Shown here in pieces: positions 27,701 to 35,697 of a DNA stretch of 39,266 nt (positions are counted from its first letter, which is position 1; each line of letters begins with the position of its first letter). The notes beneath the pieces were generated by a model. That model made no database searches and was not told the origin of the DNA. It saw only the letters and a program-made list of their open reading frames with translations. The stretch is taken from the IMG/VR virus record IMGVR_UViG_3300032053_000197, positions 1 through 39,266 of that record. One strand, written 5' to 3'. The translations under genes were made by a program, and so were the position numbers. The stretch is from a virus.

Positions 27701-30700
27701 GCTGGTAAAAATATCAACTGATTAACTGATAATTTTCCAATAGGTACAAAATATCTAATAGGGTTAATATTTTCTAATTTTAAGTTACTGTTAGCGTATT
27801 GCTCAAAATTATCTATAGTGTGACCAGTGGTTTCAGGTAAAGTTATTTCATAAAGTCCCCAAATTATAGAATCTACACAATAATCACATATTAATACGTC
27901 CATGATATCCGAACTTCGAACTTTAACGCCAATTGCATTATTTTTAGTGGTTTTATCTAAATAAATTATTTCAAATACTTCGTTATCAATCACAGTTACA
28001 GCATTTGACGTAGTTATTGCCCAAGTTGAAACGTTAGATAGTGGACAAACTTCTTCCCAAACGCCATTATATACGCTTATATCTGTAGAATTTAATATTG
28101 TTGATAATGGATTTTTGGTTGATAATAACAAAAGATTATTACTATCTTTATTCATTTCTGATATATAAATTTTACTATCAGAACTTAAAGCCATCGTATG
28201 AGGTAAAATTTTAGAATTTTCTGTTATAAATGGAGTATAGCCACCTTGTACAGATTTAAGATATGCAGTATTGCTAGAATCTATTTCAGACCAATTTATA
28301 TACGGCTCATAAAAATTACCATAAGGAATAATTATAGAATCCATCACGTCATTAACATTTTTAAATCTATTATTTAAATAATCTCTATTAAATATTATAT
28401 TAAATCTAGTGCCCCAATCTTCAATATTGACATTACTTGACGATAAATTATTTATTAAATTATCTGACAATATTAAATTTGTCGAAATTTGACTTTCGCC
28501 ACTGTATGTAGAAGCTATTGTTACATCGTATAATGGTATAGATTTATCTTCGTCATTTTTAGTATATTTTAACACTTTATTATTTCTAGAATCTAAATAC
28601 TTAGTTTTTATGTTTTTATATTTATTTATATTATCATATAAATTTTCATCTACTTTATCGAATGATTGAATTTTAAAATCATGAATTTTGAATAAAGATG
28701 ATTGGACAGCAACTCCGTAATATCCAGCAGACATTATAGGCTCATAAATATCAGAAACGTTTACTATATTATGGTTTAAATCGCACGTTTGTACATCTTT
28801 AGTAGTTTGAGTTACTAAAATATTTTCTAAAAGTGTAACATATTCAGTATCATCAACATATTGTAAAATATTTTTTCCACCATTAGATTTTAAATTATTC
28901 ACCAAATTTGTAAATTTATCGTTTTGTCTATATTTTATAGTCAATAAATCGTCTATTATTGTTAATTTTATGTCATAATATATATTATCTTGCAATTCAA
29001 AATTTAATCCATTCTCATCTAATATAGTTTTATTAAATATTTGTGAATCTTGTAAAGTCAAATTGGAATTTAAATTCAATTTATGAACTATAGGACCGCT
29101 AGCTTCTTTTGAATACATTATTTTAGCTACACTTATTTCGCCATCTAATCCATTTAATATAACAGCATAATAATTATCAATATTCGCATATAAGTCATTT
29201 TTAATATAATTTGCTCTAAATATTAATAATAATGTTTTTTGTGGTAGATTTCTATTAGAATTAGTTTCAAATTCATTTATGGCATTTGAACTAAATTTAA
29301 TATTCATTTCTAAATTTTTATATAATTTATCAGAATTAATTATTCCAGAAATAATATCTGTTTCTTTATTAGATTCAGAATATAATATATTTATTAAATC
29401 CCCACCTTCAATATAATCATTATTAATATATAAATATCCTTTTCCTAAATTATTTTCTATTTCAGATGAATCTAAGTTTATAGTTAAAAATGAATCAGTA
29501 GGGATAGTAGATTTTGCAATTATATTTGCAAATTTTATTACCATGCTTGAAGTGTCATCTAAATACGATTCCCAATATAATTTTAATTTTTTAGTTACCA
29601 ATGAACTATACGCAGCTTTAACTTCAAATGCATAATATCCTTGTTTAAGATAATAGTATCCACTAGATTCATAATTTTGATTTTGTCTTAATTCTATAAT
29701 TCCATATTCGCCTTTTTTAGAATATAAATTGAATGAATTACTATTAGCCGTTGTACCAATTGGTGTTATTACTGTTGTACCATCTCTATCAAATGTTATA
29801 TTATCTATAGAACTTATTTGATTTATTTCTTCCAAGGTATAAGTTTTAGTGTGTTTTAAACTGAATAATGAAACTTGCTGTTCAGATTGATTAGAATCTG
29901 TTTGCGAATTTCCAGATTCTAATCCAAATACATAATATCCATCATTTGGAACATTTATAAAACCCCTAGCAACTATAAAAAAATCATTAGAAGTTTCAAC
30001 TGATATGCCTTGAATTAAATTTGGATCAGTACCAGAAGTTACATAATTAACGAATGGTAATGTCGTTACTAATGACGGTTTTCTTAAAGAATCTTGACTT
30101 ATTCCTGGAATATTATCAGGTACGGTCACGCCAAAATTCCAATCTGCCCAAATATAATCGTCTGTAACATCGCCATTTATTCCAGGTTCATCTATTTCAT
30201 TTAATCCATCTGGTAATACGCCTAAAGTATTAAATAATGTTCCAACATAATTGGTTGGAGCATTCCAAATTTTATAATTTATACTACTATATAATAATTT
30301 ATTTACCCCTTTCCAGTTTTCATTTTTTATTATATTAATACCATCATCTTTAATGGCACTGGTTGCTGAGGTACAAGAAGAAAGTGGTTGAATACCATTA
30401 CAGTATAGCGGATTTGATAACATTCGACCATCATCTCTAAATATCTCTTTAACCATTGGATTATAATCGTTAATTTCAAATTGCGCATTACAACCATCTG
30501 AACTAAGCACATCTCCTGGATATGAAACTTTTGAAATAAAATGATAATTATCTAATAATAAATTATTAAAAGAACCGCATATTTTTGCCTTATTATTATC
30601 CCAACCCGTTATTGAAAATCCTTTAAAAATAAATTTATTATTTGAATTTTCTAATGTAGGATCATTAAAAAAATTATCAGTTATTTCAGTATCTGAAGTT

Positions 30701-31545
30701 TGTGAAAAATTTGTTGTCCATAATTCTTTTATATTAATTATAAAATTATACAATTTAAAAAAGTTTTCTATTCCAACCTTTGATCCATTTTGTTTAAATA
30801 AACTAGCAGTATCTATTATAAATTGACGAAATAATGATATTTCAGGAGGTCCAGCAATTCCTTTTTCTATTCTTTCAAATATATCATAATTTAAAAAATC
30901 TTGTTTGACCGTATTTTCTTCTTGTACAGAATATCCAACTTTTTTAGCATAAAATCTTTTATGATTTAAAGTATCACTAAAAAATTCTAAAAATTTAGGT
31001 GCAACTTTTTTTATATCCATTAAATTAGAAACTTCATTAATTTCTTTGTACATTCTATCATACATAATACTCGACGATGAAATTAAATCATTAAAAGCTG
31101 GACTATTATCCATCGCTTCTAAATGGGGTGCAGTCATGTGCATTTTTATCCACGTTAACATAGTGGATTCTATTTTTAAATCTATAATTTTAATATTTAT
31201 TATTCTAAATACCGTTCCAGTAGCGTTGTCATAAATTTCATTAGAATAAATAGATAATTTTACACTGTATATACCAGGAAATTCATAATATTTTATTTCA
31301 TTTATATTATTTGAATATGTACTATCACCAAAATCCCAAATCGTCTTATCTATTAAGGATACTGTATAACTATCAAGGGATTCGCTGGGAACATATATAA
31401 CGCCGTTTGAATCTACAGCATAAGTATATTCGTTAATTACAGGAATACCAACAGAAGACGCATTTTCAAATTCTATACGAACTGGAGCACTTAATAATTT
31501 TATATCAGTAGGAAAATATGTAAAATCTGATTTGAAATTAGTCAT
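24700..31545 (-). CDS. 2281-residue baseplate-adhesin fusion: PKD, P2 gpI-like, LamG/PA14-like segments
   Basis: The gene directly follows the gp6-like gene (TAATG overlap; AGAGGTTG upstream). Residues about 65-105 form a PKD-type domain (WDFGDSTYSNN, then YYEFPGIYSVKL). Residues about 160-275 carry a segment like P2 gpI baseplate/tail proteins: helical, with SLFRQFIIDTASLFKQNGS and GIENFFKLYNF. Gene order spike, gp25, gp6/J, gpI supports that reading. The remaining ~2000 residues are beta-rich: a PA14-like region (about 29540-29970, GYYVFGLES and LKQGYYAFEV), then two LamG-like segments (about 28910-29310 and 25650-26010, the latter with WYTVRASINETYINVYLNE). It is far longer than gpI (176 residues in P2) or T4 gp7 (1032). 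Domain calls beyond PKD and gpI are tentative. Confidence 0.75.
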   Translation of the reverse strand: MTNFKSDFTYFPTDIKLLSAPVRIEFENASSVGIPVINEYTYAVDSNGVIYVPSESLDSYTVSLIDKTIWDFGDSTYSNNINEIKYYEFPGIYSVKLSIYSNEIYDNATGTVFRIINIKIIDLKIESTMLTWIKMHMTAPHLEAMDNSPAFNDLISSSSIMYDRMYKEINEVSNLMDIKKVAPKFLEFFSDTLNHKRFYAKKVGYSVQEENTVKQDFLNYDIFERIEKGIAGPPEISLFRQFIIDTASLFKQNGSKVGIENFFKLYNFIINIKELWTTNFSQTSDTEITDNFFNDPTLENSNNKFIFKGFSITGWDNNKAKICGSFNNLLLDNYHFISKVSYPGDVLSSDGCNAQFEINDYNPMVKEIFRDDGRMLSNPLYCNGIQPLSSCTSATSAIKDDGINIIKNENWKGVNKLLYSSINYKIWNAPTNYVGTLFNTLGVLPDGLNEIDEPGINGDVTDDYIWADWNFGVTVPDNIPGISQDSLRKPSLVTTLPFVNYVTSGTDPNLIQGISVETSNDFFIVARGFINVPNDGYYVFGLESGNSQTDSNQSEQQVSLFSLKHTKTYTLEEINQISSIDNITFDRDGTTVITPIGTTANSNSFNLYSKKGEYGIIELRQNQNYESSGYYYLKQGYYAFEVKAAYSSLVTKKLKLYWESYLDDTSSMVIKFANIIAKSTIPTDSFLTINLDSSEIENNLGKGYLYINNDYIEGGDLINILYSESNKETDIISGIINSDKLYKNLEMNIKFSSNAINEFETNSNRNLPQKTLLLIFRANYIKNDLYANIDNYYAVILNGLDGEISVAKIMYSKEASGPIVHKLNLNSNLTLQDSQIFNKTILDENGLNFELQDNIYYDIKLTIIDDLLTIKYRQNDKFTNLVNNLKSNGGKNILQYVDDTEYVTLLENILVTQTTKDVQTCDLNHNIVNVSDIYEPIMSAGYYGVAVQSSLFKIHDFKIQSFDKVDENLYDNINKYKNIKTKYLDSRNNKVLKYTKNDEDKSIPLYDVTIASTYSGESQISTNLILSDNLINNLSSSNVNIEDWGTRFNIIFNRDYLNNRFKNVNDVMDSIIIPYGNFYEPYINWSEIDSSNTAYLKSVQGGYTPFITENSKILPHTMALSSDSKIYISEMNKDSNNLLLLSTKNPLSTILNSTDISVYNGVWEEVCPLSNVSTWAITTSNAVTVIDNEVFEIIYLDKTTKNNAIGVKVRSSDIMDVLICDYCVDSIIWGLYEITLPETTGHTIDNFEQYANSNLKLENINPIRYFVPIGKLSVNQLIFLPAPEIFRSGNIPSIHLKGVYVNIPIDKLNVKSKTEIILNKLNRWESKYKSLIKSNYYIDIDTRFYGKITEYIKNPVNFNLEYKCGVNQEPNNILSEDACSSIPNAFIMPTEIINIIKYLEANSDNFAADYEWWSPKGSWLKRNFSISYPDNTNNAVYSGLNDPNYFFGNYIENSQGLQLSLDNFYADVGKYIIDSSWCVSNTSWDGNFGSTDKNEYNIGIFSISGYNNIGFDENSSSILGYEKVISIGANINAPLPLQNVTTSGNLSLYFGSYIDGESGISRTISPYGLYNWFYGHANKINNATSPFRYNWEITELNSQFVDCFKFNNIYGQIDNMYFKLNSYWSFYEKYIPTKNSIIKLLEVFENTSQQNEITLGVSNGIDSMYNIPSKYVYYPNWVTHISQIVIDNYEIPPDSFYLKTNQITKTTDIVLNTQSSQFNYDTLIGDSKIIVSVYSDKYTNVELQKNTLKDDFIKTREINWINLISENNTYKVARRTPDLSLKVASESEPFIIENYKGEQCYKLSNKFDNESSNAFSGNGSVGIDVGINNNNGSIDVINLIDYPSNNFSISCDVIFDKIIFDNNYERKFELILKAKNNYTDGENKINDFYFVGIGTYNFDIGLGMRSVSGANLIQETYLASYGNFNTKGIKNDTWYTVRASINETYINVYLNERGQNEQLVLHYNIDKKYEKLTERYLKGEFETLQSIVVGLKNLSITYPIDLNTTVSEDYTLKNFKEELAKTLPINGYYSGFRVFNPYTYITNVIFEYYKPKDYKCGFGMDGVSYNDLIENIKFIYSLPKNPDIKKIQQALNFTIYILINDVLYFKHANNAADKYNGPVETFYVVEDKIIIIEKIQKDDSGIGLNEWVVGDHEIIWSLNENCYNISNPEDFYKFIPNLSQIKLYRNDILIDYTTTTLELEDRLVFTIGGDRTINWSLSGILGRYDIILRIYQEGFATEYPILIKDKTYYSDELRSYMKYSNKKIDQIVINDNMLNILFKDI

Positions 31546-34500
31546 TACGATTCAACCTCTATGATAATATTTCCCAATAATGGAAATTCATATTTATTTA
31601 AAACTAAATTTTGACTTAATACCCAATTTTTTGTACTAGTTTTTGTATCAGTAACGCTAAACAATGGATCAATTAAAGTAATTAAATCTGGATCTTTAGA
31701 TAATAATTCTAATATTTTTCGTCTTTTAACATCTTGAATTGTTTCAGTTGCTAATGTTGTACCTTCTGTAATATAATCGTTGGGAAGTAACCCATTAGTA
31801 TTTTTATTAATCGCAATTTCTGCATTTTCAACTTCTGAAACTTCTAAAACTATTTTTTGAAGTGGACCTATTTCTATCGTTTCGCCCATTTGATGATTAT
31901 TTCTATCAAAATATTCTGTTAATTGATTTTTTATTAATGCTTGTATTGTTGACGGACTTCCAAATTTTGTAGGTTTAAATCTAACTCTAATATCTATTTT
32001 AACAGTTTTAGCAGCTATTAATTCATGTTCTACTGTAGCCATAGCTTTAAATTTTTTATTTAATGTATTTAATATAAAATCTCTATGCGATTTTAAAATA
32101 GTATCTCCATATTTAGGTAAAGCTACAATAAATATATAATTAAACCAATATTTGTTTAATATATCTTGGGATACCACTGTAGTATTTAGTAAATCTTGAT
32201 ATGATAATACTTGAGTTTTTATTATGTAATCGCTAAAATATTGATCACAAAATGATTTATAATCTTCTATTGAAACAACTCTATCTTGACGTAAATTAGC
32301 AGTTGACGCATTATTTCGCAATTCTTCTACAGTTTCTACAAAATTACCACCATATGCAGAATTTGATTGTTTTACTACTAATTCAGTCTCAGTTAATTTA
32401 GTACCTTCTGAATCATATATAGCAGTGTTAGAAAAAGATTGACCAGCGGCGAAGGTAGTTTGAGATTTTAATCCAACTAATTGAATAAACTGTTGTTCAA
32501 ATTGAATAGTTACGTCTTCATCACCTAAAATATTTTTTGATAATAATATAGACGAACTTAACGAATTTGGAGGAACATTTCCATCAGAACCCACAGATTT
32601 TAAGCCAAAAATCGTTATTTCACTCCCATTAGGATCAATTCCATAATTTATGCCGTCGCCAAACGATATTTCTATTTTTTGATATTCATTAACTCTTACA
32701 AAAAATACTTTTTCTCCGACTTTACTTTCTACAGATTTAGTTTGCGATGATGCATCGGTCCACTCTTCCCAAATATTAGCAGAATTTTTAACAAATACTC
32801 TTATATCAGAATATGAAATTGTAGTATTGTCTATTTGAAATTTTATTTCATCTTGAGATTTTCTATCTGCGGTAAATGATATATTTAAATTATTATTTGA
32901 TGAGTTTATCGCACCATTTGAATTGATGTATGAAAATAATATATTACCTTGTTTTAAATTAGAAATTAGAAATGTTTCTGGGATATTAACAAATCTTATT
33001 CCAGGTAAGACTCCATTTGTCAATTGTCCAGAAAAGTTAACCATGCCATGTTTTTGATATTGATAAAATGATGACTGGTCAGTAAACCAATCTACAGTTA
33101 TTTGACCATCAAACCCAGATTCCACATTAATCGTAAATCCATTTTGTGTCTTATTAGTATACCAAACATTATAATTTAAATTTGCCACCATATGTAATCC
33201 GTAAGTTACATCAACAAATGGTACATCAAATGTTATATCTTTAGTTAATACGTCAGTGGTTAAATTTACTCTTCCTTTTTTCTGAGTTGATGAATCTTTC
33301 TCAGATATTACGGCTTGATCTGTGGATAAAGTAAATAAAGAATATGAAATTGTACCATTGAATACTTTTTCGGTATTTATTTTAAATCCATTTTTATTTT
33401 TTTCAGAGTACCAAACTCTAACATTATCTGACGCTGCTAAAAATACAGTATAATCTACATCTAATCCGTTAATTTGGGGAATTGCGGTATCAAAATATAC
33501 TTGAGTTTGTATTATCTCATTAGTCTTAAATCTAGTAGCTAACCAATTTATTTTTCCAGAAAATCCGGTGTTAGGTTCTATATTTATAGAAAATCCGTTT
33601 TCACTTTTGTCAGTATACCACAATTGAACGTTTTCATTTGGCGTTAATTCAATTATATAATCAACACTTTCACCAGTAGAAGCTGTTGCAAATGGCGCTT
33701 CGAATGGTATGAATATTTTTGTCACATTTTCTGGAACATCAATTATTCCAGTTTTTTGTTCAGTTGTAGTTATGTCTATTTGGGGTATAGCTTGAAAATT
33801 TCCGTATCTCTGACCAACTTCTTTATCCATAGCTTTTATATTAGAATTTGGATCAACGTAACTTGGATATATTTTAGCGAGAGTAACTTCATTAACTCCA
33901 GGATCTTTGGACGTTACCGTTAATGAAGAATTATAATTAGTATCTGGAGAATCTGGATTTCCTACTGTTAGATTTATATTGTAAGATTCTTGATTTATAT
34001 CCCACGAATTTATAGTAAATATTTGAGAGCTAATTTTACCTTGATTAAAGGTATATACTACTCCATCTATTAAAACTTCAAATGGTGGTTTATCGCCCGC
34101 GCGATTTACATCTAAATGAATTTGTTTTATGCCGTTAGTTGTATTTTCTAATTTATCATAACTAAAACTTAACGAATCTAAATTATTAGTACCTAATACT
34201 CCTAAATAAAATCTACCTTTAGAATTATTTTGTATTTGTTTTAATGTATAAAAATCACCATCTTTTTCTAACATTACCGAAATAATTATATTATCCCGAT
34301 TTTCTTCTAGGCGTGAACCTTCTTCCATCAATGTGAGATATGGAGTTGAAGATTGATTGTCGAAATTAAATACTACATAATAAACAACTCCAGGAAGTAT
34401 ATTAAATGCGACAGGTCTTGAATAAATATTTCTATTAAAAGGTTGACCGACAGAAGATGAATCAGATCCTACGAATAATGGAATTAAAGGATCAAATTTT

Positions 34501-35240
34501 TTATAGTTTGTTGTATCTAACCTATCTAATATTGATAATGGATACGTGTCAGACAAATTTAACATTAATTTTTCTGAGTAAAATGTGGGCGTTCCTGTGG
34601 TTCCTGTGGTTCCTGTGGTTCCTGTGGTTCCTGTGGTTCCTGTGGTTCCTGTGGTTCCTGTGGTTCCTGTCGTTCCTGTCGTTCCTGTGGTTCCTGTGGT
34701 TGAACCAGATTGTATATTCCAATATGAAGCAGGTTGAGTTAAAGGTAAAGATAAATTATCATATGAAAAATTAATTTGATCAACTGGAGTTATACCAAAT
34801 CCTTTTACAACATACACAACTTGATTTTCATTAGTGAATGAAAAATTTTCTCCAGAAGAAGTAACTTTATTAGAAAGAAAACTAGAATATGCAGGGATTT
34901 CAAAGAACATATTTTCTTTACCAAAACAATATTCAGGAATTAAAGAACCTATTACATCTAATGTGGAAGATTGTTGTCCTCTTGGATTATATGCTAATAT
35001 TCTTGCTATTCTATTTAAATTTTTATATCTTTTAGCACTTGGTAAAAATGGTTCATTTGCAATAGAATTTATATAATAGCCAAATAATGATCCCAAATAC
35101 GCATGCAATTCAACTATAGAATTTATATTCGATGACGCAAAATCTACATCTTTAAACGAATTTGTTTCTTTTAAATATGAAATAAGTTCAGCTTTTAAAG
35201 CATCGAAGTCTATTGATGTGTAATCTATGGTTAATGGCAT
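31545..35240 (-). CDS. Baseplate wedge protein, gp6/J-like, with inserted collagen and beta-sandwich modules
   Basis: 1231 residues against about 660 for T4 gp6. The N-terminus (residues 1-95) has the wedge-protein pattern: FDALKAELISYLKE, DVDFASSNINSIVELHAYL, then ARILAYNPRG. The C-terminal third has the baseplate-J signature: AYGGNFVETVEELRNNA, then RVVSIEDYKSFCDQYF, and ends with a helix-strand fold around KTVKIDIRVRF. Between them are a Gly-Thr-Thr collagen-like tract (34591-34698) and three tandem W-Y-x-x-K...G-F-x-I modules (about 33525-33770, 33320-33515, 33075-33285). It should form the inner baseplate wedge; the insertions probably project outward as decoration or adhesion domains. 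Upstream is the gp25-like gene, as in T4/P2 order. AGGAAT serves as ribosome site. Confidence 0.85.
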   Translation of the reverse strand: MPLTIDYTSIDFDALKAELISYLKETNSFKDVDFASSNINSIVELHAYLGSLFGYYINSIANEPFLPSAKRYKNLNRIARILAYNPRGQQSSTLDVIGSLIPEYCFGKENMFFEIPAYSSFLSNKVTSSGENFSFTNENQVVYVVKGFGITPVDQINFSYDNLSLPLTQPASYWNIQSGSTTGTTGTTGTTGTTGTTGTTGTTGTTGTTGTTGTTGTPTFYSEKLMLNLSDTYPLSILDRLDTTNYKKFDPLIPLFVGSDSSSVGQPFNRNIYSRPVAFNILPGVVYYVVFNFDNQSSTPYLTLMEEGSRLEENRDNIIISVMLEKDGDFYTLKQIQNNSKGRFYLGVLGTNNLDSLSFSYDKLENTTNGIKQIHLDVNRAGDKPPFEVLIDGVVYTFNQGKISSQIFTINSWDINQESYNINLTVGNPDSPDTNYNSSLTVTSKDPGVNEVTLAKIYPSYVDPNSNIKAMDKEVGQRYGNFQAIPQIDITTTEQKTGIIDVPENVTKIFIPFEAPFATASTGESVDYIIELTPNENVQLWYTDKSENGFSINIEPNTGFSGKINWLATRFKTNEIIQTQVYFDTAIPQINGLDVDYTVFLAASDNVRVWYSEKNKNGFKINTEKVFNGTISYSLFTLSTDQAVISEKDSSTQKKGRVNLTTDVLTKDITFDVPFVDVTYGLHMVANLNYNVWYTNKTQNGFTINVESGFDGQITVDWFTDQSSFYQYQKHGMVNFSGQLTNGVLPGIRFVNIPETFLISNLKQGNILFSYINSNGAINSSNNNLNISFTADRKSQDEIKFQIDNTTISYSDIRVFVKNSANIWEEWTDASSQTKSVESKVGEKVFFVRVNEYQKIEISFGDGINYGIDPNGSEITIFGLKSVGSDGNVPPNSLSSSILLSKNILGDEDVTIQFEQQFIQLVGLKSQTTFAAGQSFSNTAIYDSEGTKLTETELVVKQSNSAYGGNFVETVEELRNNASTANLRQDRVVSIEDYKSFCDQYFSDYIIKTQVLSYQDLLNTTVVSQDILNKYWFNYIFIVALPKYGDTILKSHRDFILNTLNKKFKAMATVEHELIAAKTVKIDIRVRFKPTKFGSPSTIQALIKNQLTEYFDRNNHQMGETIEIGPLQKIVLEVSEVENAEIAINKNTNGLLPNDYITEGTTLATETIQDVKRRKILELLSKDPDLITLIDPLFSVTDTKTSTKNWVLSQNLVLNKYEFPLLGNIIIEVES
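34591..34698 (-). repeat. 9-bp tandem repeat encoding collagen-like Thr-Gly-Thr
   Basis: Twelve head-to-tail units, ten GTTCCTGTG and two GTTCCTGTC as read on the plus strand. The coding strand is ACA-GGA-ACC, so the same Gly-Thr-Thr peptide as at 10001 is encoded with different codons. The antisense frame looks like a repetitive protein (WFLWFL) but is an artefact. Confidence 0.95.
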
Positions 35241-35253
35241 ATAATAAAAATTC

Positions 35254-35640
35254 CTATAGTTTGTCTAATTTAACACTCAAAGTGTCTAATTTTTGAGTGT
35301 TAGTTAATCTATATACAACTTGTATATTATATATAGTAGTTTTCCAATCCATATCTACATTAACATTAACAATTTCAACTCTTGGCTCATAATTTTTTAA
35401 AGTTTCTTCTATTTCAATACCTAATTGTTTAGCGGTAGTTTCATCAAACGGCTCAAATAAAAACCCTTTTATACGACACCCATAATCTGGTAAAAATATT
35501 CTAGATCCTCTTGCAACGTTTATTATCATATATAAACTTTGTTTTACAGATTTTTCATTCGTAACTGTGCTTATATTACCTTCGGAGTTTATTATTGGAT
35601 TTAAAGATAAATCTTCATAATAAATGTCTTTTTTTACCAT
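35254..35640 (-). CDS. Baseplate wedge protein, gp25-like
   Basis: 128 residues, very close to T4 gp25 (132). It shows the family pattern: an early SVKQSLYMIINVARGSRIF helix, a PDYGCRIKGFLFEPFD stretch, and the signature EPR triplet (residues 85-87, in NYEPRVEI) followed by beta strands. In T4-like and P2-like phages this protein pairs with gp6 at the core of the baseplate wedge and is a conserved sheath-initiation element. GGGGA lies four bases before the ATG, and a TATAAATA box lies 25 bases upstream, so it probably starts a late unit. The gp6-like gene follows 13 bases later. Confidence 0.92.
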   Translation of the reverse strand: MVKKDIYYEDLSLNPIINSEGNISTVTNEKSVKQSLYMIINVARGSRIFLPDYGCRIKGFLFEPFDETTAKQLGIEIEETLKNYEPRVEIVNVNVDMDWKTTIYNIQVVYRLTNTQKLDTLSVKLDKL

Positions 35641-35664
35641 AGATTCCCCAAATCGGTTTTATAT

Positions 35665-35672
35665 TATTTATA
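35665..35672 (-). promoter_or_regulatory. Candidate T4-type late promoter box (TATAAATA)
   Basis: Exact octamer on the minus strand in the 57-base gap before the gp25-like gene. Predicted start near 35659 gives a leader of about 19 bases that includes GGGGA. This is the best-positioned of the late boxes seen. Confidence 0.6.
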
Positions 35673-35697
35673 TAATTTTTATTCATTTTTGTTATAT

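Noticed and set aside
34457-34774. Plus-strand frame encoding a repetitive WFLWFL protein
   Set aside because: It is the antisense reading of the collagen-like 9-bp repeat in the gp6-like gene and has no ribosome site.
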